Positions 1 through 25,036 of a DNA stretch of 64,000 nucleotides are shown here, in pieces (position 1 is the stretch's first letter; the number at the start of each line of letters is the position of its first letter). Origin of the DNA: Maea johnstoni (lineage: Eukaryota > Annelida > Polychaeta > Spionida > Magelonidae); contig OZ012698.1 in NCBI GenBank assembly GCA_963942565.1, forward strand, positions 32,153,701 through 32,217,700, in the 5' to 3' direction. Under the pieces are notes generated by a model. It ran no database searches. It worked only from the letters and a program-made list of their open reading frames with translations, and was not told where the DNA came from. The translations under genes and the position numbers were made by a program.

Positions 1-453
1 GATATATGTATGGCAGTATCTGCAGCATTCACTAAAGGAAAGGTTCTCGATGTTTTCATTTTTCTGGAACGCCCTGCCCATTTCCAAGCCTATGTGTTCC
101 TCTATATTTGAATGCCATGGAGTAAAAAGCGAGGTAGCCTACACCAGCAAAAGGAGCTGTAAAGATAAAAGAAATAATTATAAAAACAGGTAGATGGGTG
201 GCACCTTTGCATTAGCGCAAGTGAGACGCAAGATTTATAATCAGATAATTAAAGAAAATTTACTAGCCAAATTTTCATTAGACAACCAAATTTCCATGAA
301 AAAAATGGGTCTTTATTGAATATGTCTGTCTGATTCTGTATGTCACAATCATGGATTATTGATGTACAATTTGTTATCGCCATTTGTTGATTCTTCATTG
401 TAATTTATATATTTCTCTGTTGTTTACGTAATGCATTGTTAATGGCATTACCC
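1..453. other. No recognisable gene
   Basis: AT-rich sequence with no convincing exon, repeat or RNA gene that I can recognise. Confidence 0.5.
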
Positions 454-667
454 TTAACCCTTATGCTGCTGGTGGCCAATTTGGCATATACAAAAAGATG
501 AAAAAAAAACATTAAAAATGACCGAAATCCTGTCATATGAGTACTAATCTGAGGGCACTCAGTAAGAGCTATCCAATGAATACCAACGTGATACGGTTTA
601 GACGGTTTTCAAATATATTTTGTCCTTGTGCTTTAGATGAGAGTAGCATCAGCATTGGAAGGGTTAA
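454..667. mobile_element. piggyBac-like MITE
   Basis: A 214-bp non-coding segment bounded on both sides by TTAA, the piggyBac target site. The ends read TTAACCCTTATGCTGCT on the left and (reverse strand) TTAACCCTTCCAATGCTG on the right, so the terminal CCCTT is inverted and followed by a similar GCTG. No transposase is present, so it would be a non-autonomous deletion derivative. The last bases of the window carry a related left end. Confidence 0.55.
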
Positions 668-749
668 TGTTATAACGGATTGTCCTGGATGAATGCAGAA
701 AATAAAACATAATTAGTATTTCAGTGGGGTTCGTACCAATAATTGATAA

Positions 750-2040
750 CCTTTGTCAGTAAGACCATATACATCATTAAAAGCGTCGGACAACAGAATC
801 AGGATAAGAAGAATATTAAAAGAAAGTAGTGGCTGGTGTATTTTCCCTGCATTTTTCAACATTCATAAAATCTTCCTTTTTGGAGATAACTACTTAAATG
901 TTCTTATACAATCATGTACAAATGCTTTTTGGAAAGATGTCATTGTTGCTTTTCAATCATTATATAACAATATATGGTCTGCTGAAAATGCCATCCATAA
1001 TACTATGCCAATTTGGCATAACACCAGAATATGTGCATATTTCAACAAGGAATGGTTCTACAAAGGTATTAAATTTGTGAATGATTTATTTACAGATGGA
1101 AGTTTTGTAACTCTGGCATACTTACAAAATACTATGGGAGTTAAATGCAATTTTTTGGAATATGCAAATATTAAGTCAAGAATAATGAAACTACGTGTTA
1201 AACACAAAATTAACAATGTTCAACCTATTTTACCCTATATATTAAAAGTCATACAACTGAGCGGTAAAGGATGTCGAACTATATATACTATTATTCAAAA
1301 CAAGTCAGATAATATCATATTAACTCTAAAGGAAAAATGGGAACAAATGTTAAATGATGACATCTCTGAGGATGATATTCAGAACGCCTTTAAAATTACC
1401 CAAAAATTTCCAAAATGTGTATGCAATAGATATGTACAATTCAAAATATTGCACGACAGACTAAATACTAGGCAATTGCTACACAAGATGAATGCCTATA
1501 TTGTAAGGAACAAATTGATACCACAGTGCATGCATGTCCTGAAACAGCAAATCTCTGGAGACACGCTGAGTTATGGTTGAGGGAACACATAGATAGAAAC
1601 ATTAACATTTCCGAAAAAGAAAAGATTTTTGGAATCTCAGGGAAAACCCATCTTTCATTTCAAATAAACATGTTCATTATTAGTACTAAGTTAAGTATAT
1701 ACCAAAGAAGACCCAATGGTCAAAAGTGTAGGATACCTGATATATCAAGAATAATTAAAAACGAAATGTTAGCCGATGAATATGAAAGTGAACTGAACCA
1801 AAATATGGTAAATTTCAATGTAAAATGGGGAGCCTATAAACATATCATAGGCTGAATATGGTTTGCATTTTTTTGATCAATGTGCGTAATATGTTATGTG
1901 ATCAAGCGATGTGATGTTGTATGTTTTATGTGATCATCTGTATATTTGTTTGGTGTATGCATGTTTTAGTTCAAGAAAACAAAAAATTGAATAAAAACCG
2001 TGTTACACAATTGTGTAATTTCAAAAAAAAAAAAAAAAAA
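750..2040 (+). mobile_element. L1/Tx1-type LINE, 5'-truncated 3' end of ORF2
   Basis: This is the C-terminal third of a LINE ORF2, after the reverse transcriptase. Residues read from about 753 follow the L1/Tx1 pattern: FWKDVI..., IWHNTRI, KEWFYKGIKFVNDLF, FLEYANIKSRI, CRTIYTI, KWEQML, YVQFKILHDRLNTR. A terminal zinc knuckle follows (ECLYCKEQ, then HACPETANLW). The knuckle is in a different frame from the upstream part, so one frameshift lies near 1487-1495. The reading then continues to a stop at 1853-1855. A 3' UTR of about 165 bp ends in an A-rich tail at 2023-2040. It is 5'-truncated with no endonuclease or RT core, so it is immobile by itself. Confidence 0.8.
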
Positions 2041-3280
2041 GAATCTGGATAAGTGACTCGCAACCGCTGTCCTATATGTGACTACTGTGCCTTTACTGTG
2101 AGTTTGCTATGGCTTATTTGTATTTACATTCACTCTGTGCTCAAAACAAGGCTCACCTACGTACTTAACCCATTAAAACTAAAGTGTTCCTTAAGAAATT
2201 TTTGTCTGGATCTATGCTACTTTTGACAATAACTTTGAAATCGAGAATGGTTTTACAAAATATTTGAGGGTGTGGGCATAAATGGGTTAACTAGGAACAC
2301 ATGAAACAGCAGCATATGCTATTGAATGTGTGTATCCTTTGTCTCACGAGCGATCAATCTCATCCACTTCCTTGTAATCTTGGTCCCTTGTATGTGTGTT
2401 TTCTACAGGCATGGAAAAGAACTTTCTGCTAAGAATAGAACCAATTCCACCAAGATTGAAGTACCGATACTGTGTTAAGCCACAGTTGTACTAAGAGACC
2501 CCATCAACAGTTTATTTTTATCTTGAGATAACCTTGCCTCCGATGATGCGAATAAACCATGAAAAGGGAAGAGAAGGAATATATTGTCGTGCACACAAAA
2601 AAGCATTAGGCGCAATCAAACAACTTGATGGTACTAAAGGCACGAAAACAAAAACAAGACATGCTGTCATCTTGCTCGATGCCATTGCTTGGTTATTATA
2701 GGTGTTCTTATATAGTGTCTCGGTGTTGCTCAAGTCCATTGGTTTGTTATTATAGGTGTTCTATCAGTGTTTCAGTGTTGCACCAGTCCAAAATAGTTGT
2801 TTTCTACTATGGGTAACTGTCAATTAGCCGCTGGTGACTAAAAGTCTCTATACTACTGCTTGAACTCCCATTTATCCCACACTGGGGTGTGTTTTATGGT
2901 TAGGATAATGTAAAAGAGAAGTTGTCCTCAATGGTCTGTTCTTAACTGAGGTTAAAGGTCAAACTAGTGTTATTGTCCAATCGGATTCCTCAATTGCAAT
3001 CAAGGGGTCACTGACGCTGGGTAAAAGGTAGACCTAACACGTACATGATCTGGCGCCAGTTTCTAGGGAAAACGAACGGTGCACGTCACAATAAACGAGT
3101 ATTACGATTGTTGAAATAGTGCACAGGTGGCCTTTGGCAAGCCTCGTCCCAAGACACAAAATCACTCACTCGTGCAAGATACCTCCTCTTTCCAATCACT
3201 CGTGATGGAACCTCCATATCTATCCATAAGTGTCCAAATCAGTACTCCTCTAACTAGTTATTCGTGACCCTGGTCAATGA
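2041..3280. other. Intergenic, no gene seen
   Basis: No supported exon. It contains a small TTAA-bounded element (2165-2290) and a diverged direct duplication of about 55 bp (about 2684-2738 and 2739-2790) built around the phrase GTTATTATAGGTGTTCT. Confidence 0.5.
2165..2290. mobile_element. Short TTAA-bounded MITE
   Basis: A 126-bp segment starting TTAACCCATT and ending AATGGGTTAA, a perfect 10-bp inverted terminus that includes TTAA on both sides. This fits a piggyBac-type miniature element. It has no coding capacity. Confidence 0.45.
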
Positions 3281-4078
3281 CAGCTACAGTACAGACAGTT
3301 AATCCCTGCACCGATCGACCGGACGTCTGCAGTTGCCAGGTTGAAAAAGCATCCATGGATAACATGTCAAAAATAAAACAAGAACATCAGGCCAGCCTAG
3401 CTTACGAATTAAATAGTATAGTATAGTATTTATTGACCACATGATAAGCAAAGTGAAAGTATACAAATACAAACTACAAAACTGTTACAAATAATAACAT
3501 AAAGAAATTACAAACAAAAACAAAGAAACGCAAAAGCTTTCAAAAACAGGAGTGATGTAAAAGAGGCAGAGAAACACAAAATAAAAGTCTATTGCCTCTC
3601 ACACCAGACCCGTAAGATTAACCTAGTGGCTAGGCGCTCTTAAAGCTGACCCACCACTTATATACAAGCGATAGAACTAGGCTGCTTAGGGTTAGAATAC
3701 TCAAGGATGTCAGTGATTAAGGGGGTCTGGGTACTTGGGCCGTCTGTGAAAGTTAGGAGAGCCAAATTATCCTATCCCTTCCCGTCTCTTGATCACATCC
3801 TTGTACATATTGACTATTGTCGTACCTGATATTTCCCATACTATGCGAGCCTCATCATGATCTAAACCGTCTATGGTCTTACCAATTAACCACGGGAACA
3901 CTTTTGAGGGGTTTCTTTCAAATATTACCTTGGTATTGGGGCATAGTGCAGCTACAGTACAGTTGATTCCTGCACCGATCGACCGTACGTCTGCTGTTGC
4001 GAGGTTGAAACAGCATCCATGGATAACATGTCAAAAATAAGACAAGAACATCAGGCCAGCCTAGCTTACGAATTAAAT
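3281..4078. repeat. Direct repeat of about 130 bp flanking a LINE fragment
   Basis: Positions 3281-3414 and 3949-4078 are a direct repeat. Both hold CAGCTACAGT, the CTGCACCGATCGACC block, CATCCATGGATAACATG and the end CTTACGAATTAAAT, with a few mismatches. The second copy runs on into a longer dispersed repeat (to about 4210). An inverted relative of that repeat lies at about 15783-16060, where the TGGGTGGCAATCAG block and the GTGCAGGAATTAA block recur on the minus strand. Confidence 0.75.
3415..3948 (-). mobile_element. 5'-truncated LINE 3' end
   Basis: Read on the minus strand, the element enters within the last codons of a LINE ORF2. About 50 residues end in IVWEISGTTIVNMYKDVIK then RREGIG and a stop at 3767-3769. 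The same ending (LWIISGKYINRMYRE...KRGIG) occurs in the LINE at 48001-51457, so both belong to one family. About 350 bp of 3' UTR follow, ending in GGTCAATAAATAC and a short (TACTA)n tail at 3415-3430. It sits between two 130-bp direct repeats, far longer than an ordinary LINE target duplication. Confidence 0.7.
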
Positions 4079-5127
4079 GTTCCTTTAGTTGTGAGGTCAT
4101 TCATGCATCAAAACCCAGGTAACTGGGTGGCAATCAGGCATGCGGTCGCGTAGTTTGCCTTGGCTTCCCACGCATTTGGTGCAGGAATTAAGTGTCGGCA
4201 CTGTAGCTGATAATGATTCTTAATAACTTCAGCTTCAAGTGACCCCAGGTCACCAGAGAGAGGAGGTGACTGAGCACTATAACGATGAATTGCCTCAAGA
4301 GACTGCCTCAAGTAGTCTACGACTTGCTCTCAGGCCTGTGTGCTGTCTCCCACTGCTGCCTAAAGACCCTAAGCCATGTTAGAATAAGTTGGCCTAAGTC
4401 TTTTAAGAAAGCTACCAGAATCTAAGACCTTTAACAGGTTTCCTCTTAGATATTCATTCCTTTTAAAATGACTGCTTGTCAAAGTCCCTTCATGATATGA
4501 TAAGAATGAAAAGCTAAATCAATTACAAATACCACACCAACACTATATCCGAGGAGATTAGCGCACAGTTATTGATATCATCAAAACTTATTAATGTCAT
4601 ATTCTCATGTTTACCATGAGCTGTTCAATGATGAATGCCTTTCATGTAGAATATCAAAGAAGGGAAATGGTATTCGATATATACCATAATGGATAGCGCA
4701 TGCGTTCTATTCCTCTTCCAGCGTTTCAACCCTGAGCGATGAGCGTTTTAATCCCCGCAGATGTCAGGCATCGACGCCATTGAAACTTGTGATCTTGGAA
4801 TACCCTAACCCTAGGTTTAGGGGTATGTTTAGGGTTTGAAATCAGGTCCAGGGTTACGGTTACCGAACCTTACCTTTTGACTTCATACGTATACCATCGT
4901 CCAATAGTCGTGCTGTGCGAAAAGCGGAATTAAATAGAGGCAAATGCTGATTGCTGTTGGGACCATCCTAAGCAAGCAATGGGAAGAAGATTTTGATAAA
5001 GATCATGATATGTGTTAGTTTCATTTTCAAAATAAGGAAAATGGATAGGGTCACATGGTAGACAATTTTGCTTGCGAATTACACATCCCAGGAAAATTCA
5101 TCTTGTCAGAAAACGTCAGGAAAAGGA
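4079..5127. other. Intergenic, no gene seen
   Basis: About 1 kb with no supported exon. The first 130 bp belong to the dispersed repeat shared with 15783-16060. Around 4800-4840 there are a few degenerate CCCTAA/TTAGGG words, too few to call telomeric. Confidence 0.45.
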
Positions 5128-5312
5128 ATACATACATACATACATACATACATACATACATACATGCATACATACATACATACATACATACATACATACA
5201 TACATGCATGCATGCATGCATACATACATACATACATACATACATACCTACATACATACATGCATGCATGCATACATACATACATACATACAGGCATGCA
5301 TGCATACATACA

Positions 5313-5346
<34 letters not shown>

Positions 5347-5482
5347 CAGGCATGCATACATACATACATACATACATACATACATACATACCGGCATGCA
5401 TTCAGGCATACATACATATAGTCATACATACATACATGCATCTATAAATACATACATACATAAATACATACATGCATACCTT
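5128..5482. repeat. CATA tetranucleotide array
   Basis: A (CATA)n microsatellite of about 350 bp with interspersed CATG variants and occasional CAGG, CCTA and CCGG interruptions. It is open in several frames on both strands (runs of HTYI or MYVC), which is a property of the repeat and not evidence of coding. Confidence 0.95.
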
Positions 5483-6626
5483 TAATATTTACCATACTGA
5501 AAGAGAGAGGTTAAAATCCATTACTCTTCCGTAAAATGGATTTGAATGACGTCATTGGTACCTGCTAGGTACTTTACAGGGCCCCTTTGTATCCTTTACT
5601 TAGTTGACAACCTTGCAGGTTTTTAGCTGTGATCTATATATATGTGGCTAATGCATTTGCTCGTCTGTAAGTTCCTTTTCATTTAACGCCACTTCCCTGG
5701 GAGGAAATGGCGCATAAAAGAGAGCATGTTGATCAATTTTTCTTGCCTTGTGAACCGATTCCTCTCTAAAAATCTATTTTACAGACGACTGATGTTTCTT
5801 TGTGAGGGACAGATTTCCAGCATAGTCTTTCATCTGTTGATCAAACGCGCTTTCTCCAATCTACGTATTTACTTAATCGTGAACAAGGCTTTATGATTCC
5901 TCGCTTTTTCTTTCATTGATTTCGCTTGATGTGGAAAGTAATTTACAGAATATCACAATGGTTTCCAAAAAATGAGTTACCAGAGATAAATCACAGCTTT
6001 CTAGTGAAACTAATTTAGATAATGGGGGGAAATTTTTGATGAGTTAAAATTGTGTGTAACCGGACATATTATTATTATTATTATTATTGTTATAGTATGA
6101 CGAACATTTTCGTCCTTAAGTTGCTGTGTTTGAGTATGGGAATTTGTCTCTTTTTTCAGCACTCATTGTATACAAACTGCTTATGAGTAATTACGAATAT
6201 TGCAAATCCAGCCACCATGCTAAACAAGAGGGCAGAGGTTGTATCTACATGCCGACACCGTGCCACGCTCCGAATTACGAGAATGTTCTGGATGCCCCCA
6301 CCTAAACTGAAAAATCTGACGCCGCCTCCAGCCTTTAGCACCTGGGCTATTTTCTTATACCTACTGTGCTGCCCTTTTTTGTAATGAACTGCATTTTTGA
6401 CACCTTGCTCAGGAAGTGACCTTTAACCTGACCTGATTACACAGGAAATGACATACCCATAGGTGAAGGGTCAGGGTCAAGGACACTCAAGCCTCAACAT
6501 GTTGCATAAGTGAAGACCTTTTACCCAAAATGGTCTCAATAATGGCCTGAGGATTGCACAAGCATCAAACCCAGGGTTGTCAACTTGAGACTGGGTATGT
6601 AACTTGCTCCTATGTGTGTATATATA

Positions 6627-6706
<80 letters not shown>

Positions 6707-7153
6707 GGGGATGACGTCATTCCAATGTTGATCCCAATCATACCTAACAAAACACTCTGCAAGGAGCAAGGATAGGGAAAGGCAAAGGTAACCATAGTTA
6801 CAATGAGCCATCGATATCTCATCGCCGTAGAAACAATACCCTAAAAGCATATGCGTGCGCATGCGCGGACATATCATATACTCGGGTCTACAAATAACAT
6901 ATACGAACAGATGAGGTTTCCATTCATTAAGTATTTTGTATTATTTTGTACACGATATGATAGACGTTGACTTCAATTCTCAGTAGTAACCGCGTTAGAG
7001 TACCTATATATTCTACACAGTGGTGTGAAGTTGATTCAGAGACAGTGAGTAGAGAGAGGAAGAGACAATTGATAAATCGCATTAGCATAACACAAACATA
7101 GATATAGGAAAGAGACAGAGAGAGCGACAGAGAGAGACAGAGATCCACTTAAG
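5483..7153. other. Upstream region of the lectin gene
   Basis: No supported exon. It holds an (ATT)n stretch near 6068-6090, a (TA)n tract at about 6627-6697 and a CRE-type palindrome TGACGTCA near 6712. A TATA-like CTATATATT at about 7003 lies some 150 bp before the lectin start codon, and a GA-rich leader at 7040-7145 could be its 5' UTR. No promoter can be confirmed by eye. Confidence 0.35.
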
Positions 7154-20212
<13,059 letters not shown>

Positions 20213-22006
20213 ACAAAAGGCTGTCAGACAAATGAATGAATGAATAGGGGCATGCAAATTATATTCAATTTAGAATTTAGAAAATCCTTGGTTGTGTGCA
20301 TATCTTAAGGATCATGGAAACATCACGCAAAATGGTAGCTTAGATCTAGTTAAAAAAAATGGAGATCCTGAGGTAATTCCTTTTCTTATATTTCATGTTA
20401 ATGTTTGGGAATATGAAATGTTTTAGATATAATATTATCTTGTGCTGTTTTATAGATAATATTAACTTGAGGAACACCGTAGATTTATTTTATATGAAGG
20501 TGGAATAATTATTATCCGAGCCATGTGAAAACAATTGCATCTATACCGCTCTATGTGTTTCCATAAATATGGATATCTTCAGTATTACGCGTTCCTCTAC
20601 TTAGGAACTTGCCGTGATCAAGAAAGGATTGAGGGTGTAATATGTTGGTAGGACACTCGAATCTGTGCGGAGACACAGGGCGACGGTGACTGCAAGTCAG
20701 TTGAAGAAGAAATACGTCTATCTTACTAAACTCTACAGACAAAAACGTATCACCTCATTTATATGATAGATTGTAAACTGGTGGTGTGGATTATTTCAGC
20801 GATATATGATATACATAATTGTGTGGATATATAATTGTAGTTATAAGGGTCCTCTGGTAGCCTAGTGGTAGAACCTGGCCGCCTTCCATCTGTTTGGAAA
20901 AACAATGTTCTGTACATAGGTCTATCAAATATTGCTGAGAGGCTCAGTTGACTTTAAAATGATACTCCCATTTATTCAAGACCTTTTGTTCTTTTAGCAT
21001 CCCATCAGTTTCGTATACTATGGAAAAATATGAGATTTAATTTCAGACTTTCAAACAACCCATTTTCTGGACGTTCTGAAGAATGAAATGCCTATTCACT
21101 GATAGACATGCTATAATCGATGTGAAGGTCATAACTTTGATATTTCAATGAAATTTGTGAAGTGAATAATTTGCTTGGATTGTCAAGACTCTGATCATTT
21201 CCATTGATGGAATGAGTCGTTTCCTGTTCATCTTGTGAATTGAGGTCATTCAGGTACTTACACAGAACTTTTAGGAATTTGCTTTTCTGTTTAAATGAGT
21301 TTCCTTCAGTGATTTTGATTCCTGAATGATTAATTGCGATGCCAATGTCAACATAGACATGTTCCTTAAGATAGTTCCTTATCTATATACTTTGTACAAT
21401 TTTTGTGAGCGCCATTTGGGTTGTTTAATATCGACATAATGATATTTTGAATTGTCTGATGAACGTTGGCTTATTGTGAATATTCTCTTTTAAGTGCTGA
21501 TTTCTAGGGGCGAGGGGTGTACCTGAGATTTTTTGCTTTGAATTGAAACAAAAGCATAGTAAATTATTTAAATGTTTTGAGTTTTTGGAGAGCTTTCTTT
21601 TCTATTTAATGGAGGGTGAAATTAGTTAATGCTGTTCTTATAAGAATTGGAATTTGAAAGAAATCCCATTTTAAGAATGAATATTTTCAATAAAAAAAAA
21701 GTTGATTAAGAAATACTTCGTTGATAGGCATGGCAAGCCAAAGCAGAAAAAATATAACAGTTCACTCTTTTGGACTGAGTTAAGGGGATGGCTTTCACAA
21801 CTAGATAAGTATAGCCAAAACCATTTTTTTACAAAATCCAATTGGTTTGAAAGATATCATGCATTCCAGTCGGAAATTATTTTAGAAATAGCATGTGATC
21901 ACTTTATTACATAACTTGGAAATAACTCTTGTTGTTGTGTCACCAAGGTTATGACTGTCATAAGGGGATAACTGGCCACTCATACATGCGTTAGGTGATA
22001 GTGGGC

Positions 22007-22254
<248 letters not shown>

Positions 22255-23687
22255 CTGTATATATTAAGTTAGGGCATTAGTGATACAGCAAAGACTCATG
22301 AAAGATATATGACATAATGTGAGCGGGCGATGTTGGATAATACTATTATGGCAGAAGGGCAGCTTAAATTGATTGTTGACTCATATTAATTCTGAGTTAA
22401 TAAGACAGATTATGGATGCGCGTGAAATGGGTTGTGCAATAGCTGAATTTCTTATGTAGAACTTGTGATGTTCGGATTACCGTGTGGATGTGTTATCAGT
22501 TCTCCCCGATGTCGTGGTTGAGGTTTTATGTTTAGTATTAATTGACTCCCTACAGCACCATGCTTTTTGTTGTGAGGTGGGTGTGATAATTTAGCTATAC
22601 TAGTAATTCATTTGAAGTACTGCTCGATTCCATGTGCTACTGATTGTAAACTCTTTATTTCATTATTTCTGTAATAGTTTGAATTCATGCAAATAAAGCT
22701 TCTGCTACCACCACTGCTGCTGGTCTACTGTTTTCAATGGAACGAGTATTGGAACGGTTAGTTAGTTACAAAGGAAAATCCCCTTATGCTACTTTTGAGG
22801 CCAAAGGAGCTGGTACTCTTTAATGACCGTTTATACAAAAATGGGACTAATCTAATAAGGTGTGAGTGTGTGGACATATCTGGCCTTAATTCTGCACCTA
22901 CATGTATTCTGCTATCGGATACTTATCTACATTGAAATGTACTTAAGTTTTATGGTTTGAAAAGAGTTGTTAGATATTGACGGCGCCTCACAACATGTGG
23001 GTCCATAAGAAAAATTTCAAGAAAATAAGAAAACAGGACAAAGGGCTTTTAAGTATAAGTGGAAAAAAGTTGCAGCAAAGAATTGAAACCTTTATCATCG
23101 GTCAAAGGTCATCAGTCAAGGCATTGGAAAAATATGTGAGTCATAATGGATAAGAAAGACGGGACAAAATGTTATAACATATAGGTAACGATCTGCAATG
23201 TATTACACATAAAACCAATTGTACAAGTTGGAATAAAAGTTCGCAGACAGAGATATCAGAAATCCAGTCGCGTGATAAAGATGAAGCAGCTAGTGTCAAT
23301 GAAGATTATTAACTAACAGTCAATAAAGAAAGCAATGAATTGTTCTGTCTGCTACCAATGATAGGTTTAAATTCAACACCATGGTGTGTGCGCATGAGTA
23401 GATGAGGTTAGAAAGGGATGGGAAAACATTTGCAGTTCCCCCACCCATCATTTCCGAACCTTCCCTTATTAGATAGGGCTAGAGATATGTGAGCAGTAAT
23501 CTATAAACAATGACACATTTGATCTATTTCTATCATCCGTCAAAAACGTTATTCTTCGATAGCAAATATTTTGTAGCATTTTTTTCAATGGCAAATATAA
23601 AATACTGCTTCGGTTTGTAAAAGTATATTTAATATATGATATTTTCACAACAGAGATATTGCATGCTGTGTAATAAATTACATAATA

Positions 23688-24019
<332 letters not shown>

Positions 24020-24780
24020 AATTTTAGTACATTGTATTTGTATATGTATATTGTATTGGAGTTGACAGTGTAACATTGTGATAGTACATAAGTACAAAAT
24101 TAAACATATCGCAAATATATTTTGTCTTCACAAACGGAACAGAAAATAATAAATAAGAGGGTGAAATGATATAGAGCATTGCAACATTCAACGAACAAAC
24201 CTGAGTAGAGAAAGGCTTATATCCATGTGTATATATCATATCCTTATACCCTTATCCACCACTTGCGCTTAAAGTGTATAGATTAACACTATCACATAGA
24301 TCCATCTTACTACTTGTCTGAGAATAGCACACAAACGTTTTATTGACACTTAAATGCTTTGAGACATAAACAGTAAACAATGCTCAAAAAAGGAGAAACT
24401 ATTAGTGTCATGGGCCGCCACAAGGGGCAGCATTAACAGTAGCACTTAACGAGTAATGCTATGGAGCCTTTTACAATGTAAAATGCTAACCTATACCGTT
24501 TTTAAAATATATACCGTATATCACTTCCCTCTTCATGTATATAAGTTGTCATTCAATAACTGATTACATCACAGCTTCTTCTGCATATCTTCTGCTTAAA
24601 ATAGATATCAAAGTTAGCTTGTTACGTAAAGTTTTGATAACTGCACATTGGCAAAGTTTGATTGACAGACAATGTTTATTTTAGCATCAATTAAACCACA
24701 CTTGGCTGATTTACCCATTCATCAAGTGTTGGTTATTTATTGAGATTCAACACAATAACATAATAAATGTATTTACTTCA

Positions 24781-25036
24781 TTGACTTTCTAGGTCACGTG
24801 TCATTTCAATGCAAACACTCTTTCAGAATATATATTTTGAACAGTATACTCCTATAAGAATATACTTAATTGACTATCTAGGTCACGTGTCATTTCAATG
24901 CAAACACTCTTTCAGAATATATATTTTGAACAGTATACTCCTATAAGAATATACTTAATTGACTATCTAGGTCACGTGTCATTTCAATGCAAACACTCTT
25001 TCAGAATATATATTTTGAACAGTATACTCCTATAAG
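24781..25036. repeat. 89-bp tandem triplication with E-box
   Basis: Units begin at 24781, 24870 and 24959 with TTGACT(T/A)TCTAGGTCACGTG, and the third is nearly complete. Each unit carries the palindrome CACGTG (an E-box). Copy B holds only one unit (40262-40320). Confidence 0.9.

Noticed and set aside
4800-4845. CCCTAA/TTAGGG words
   Set aside because: Too few and too irregular for an interstitial telomere array.
5128-5482. CRISPR-like repetition
   Set aside because: Simple tetranucleotide repeat without spacers, in a eukaryotic genome.
5051-5485. Open frames with HTYI or MYVC repeats on both strands
   Set aside because: They are readings of the CATA microsatellite, open in several frames at once, with no start context or splice logic. 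The same applies to 18611-19311.
20845-20890. tRNA-like box A (TAGCCTAGTGGTAGAAC)
   Set aside because: No matching box B or cloverleaf follows; at most a decayed SINE start.
21702-21914. 70-codon plus-strand frame in copy A
   Set aside because: The copy B counterpart near 37420 is not kept as the same open frame, and there is no domain or splice context.
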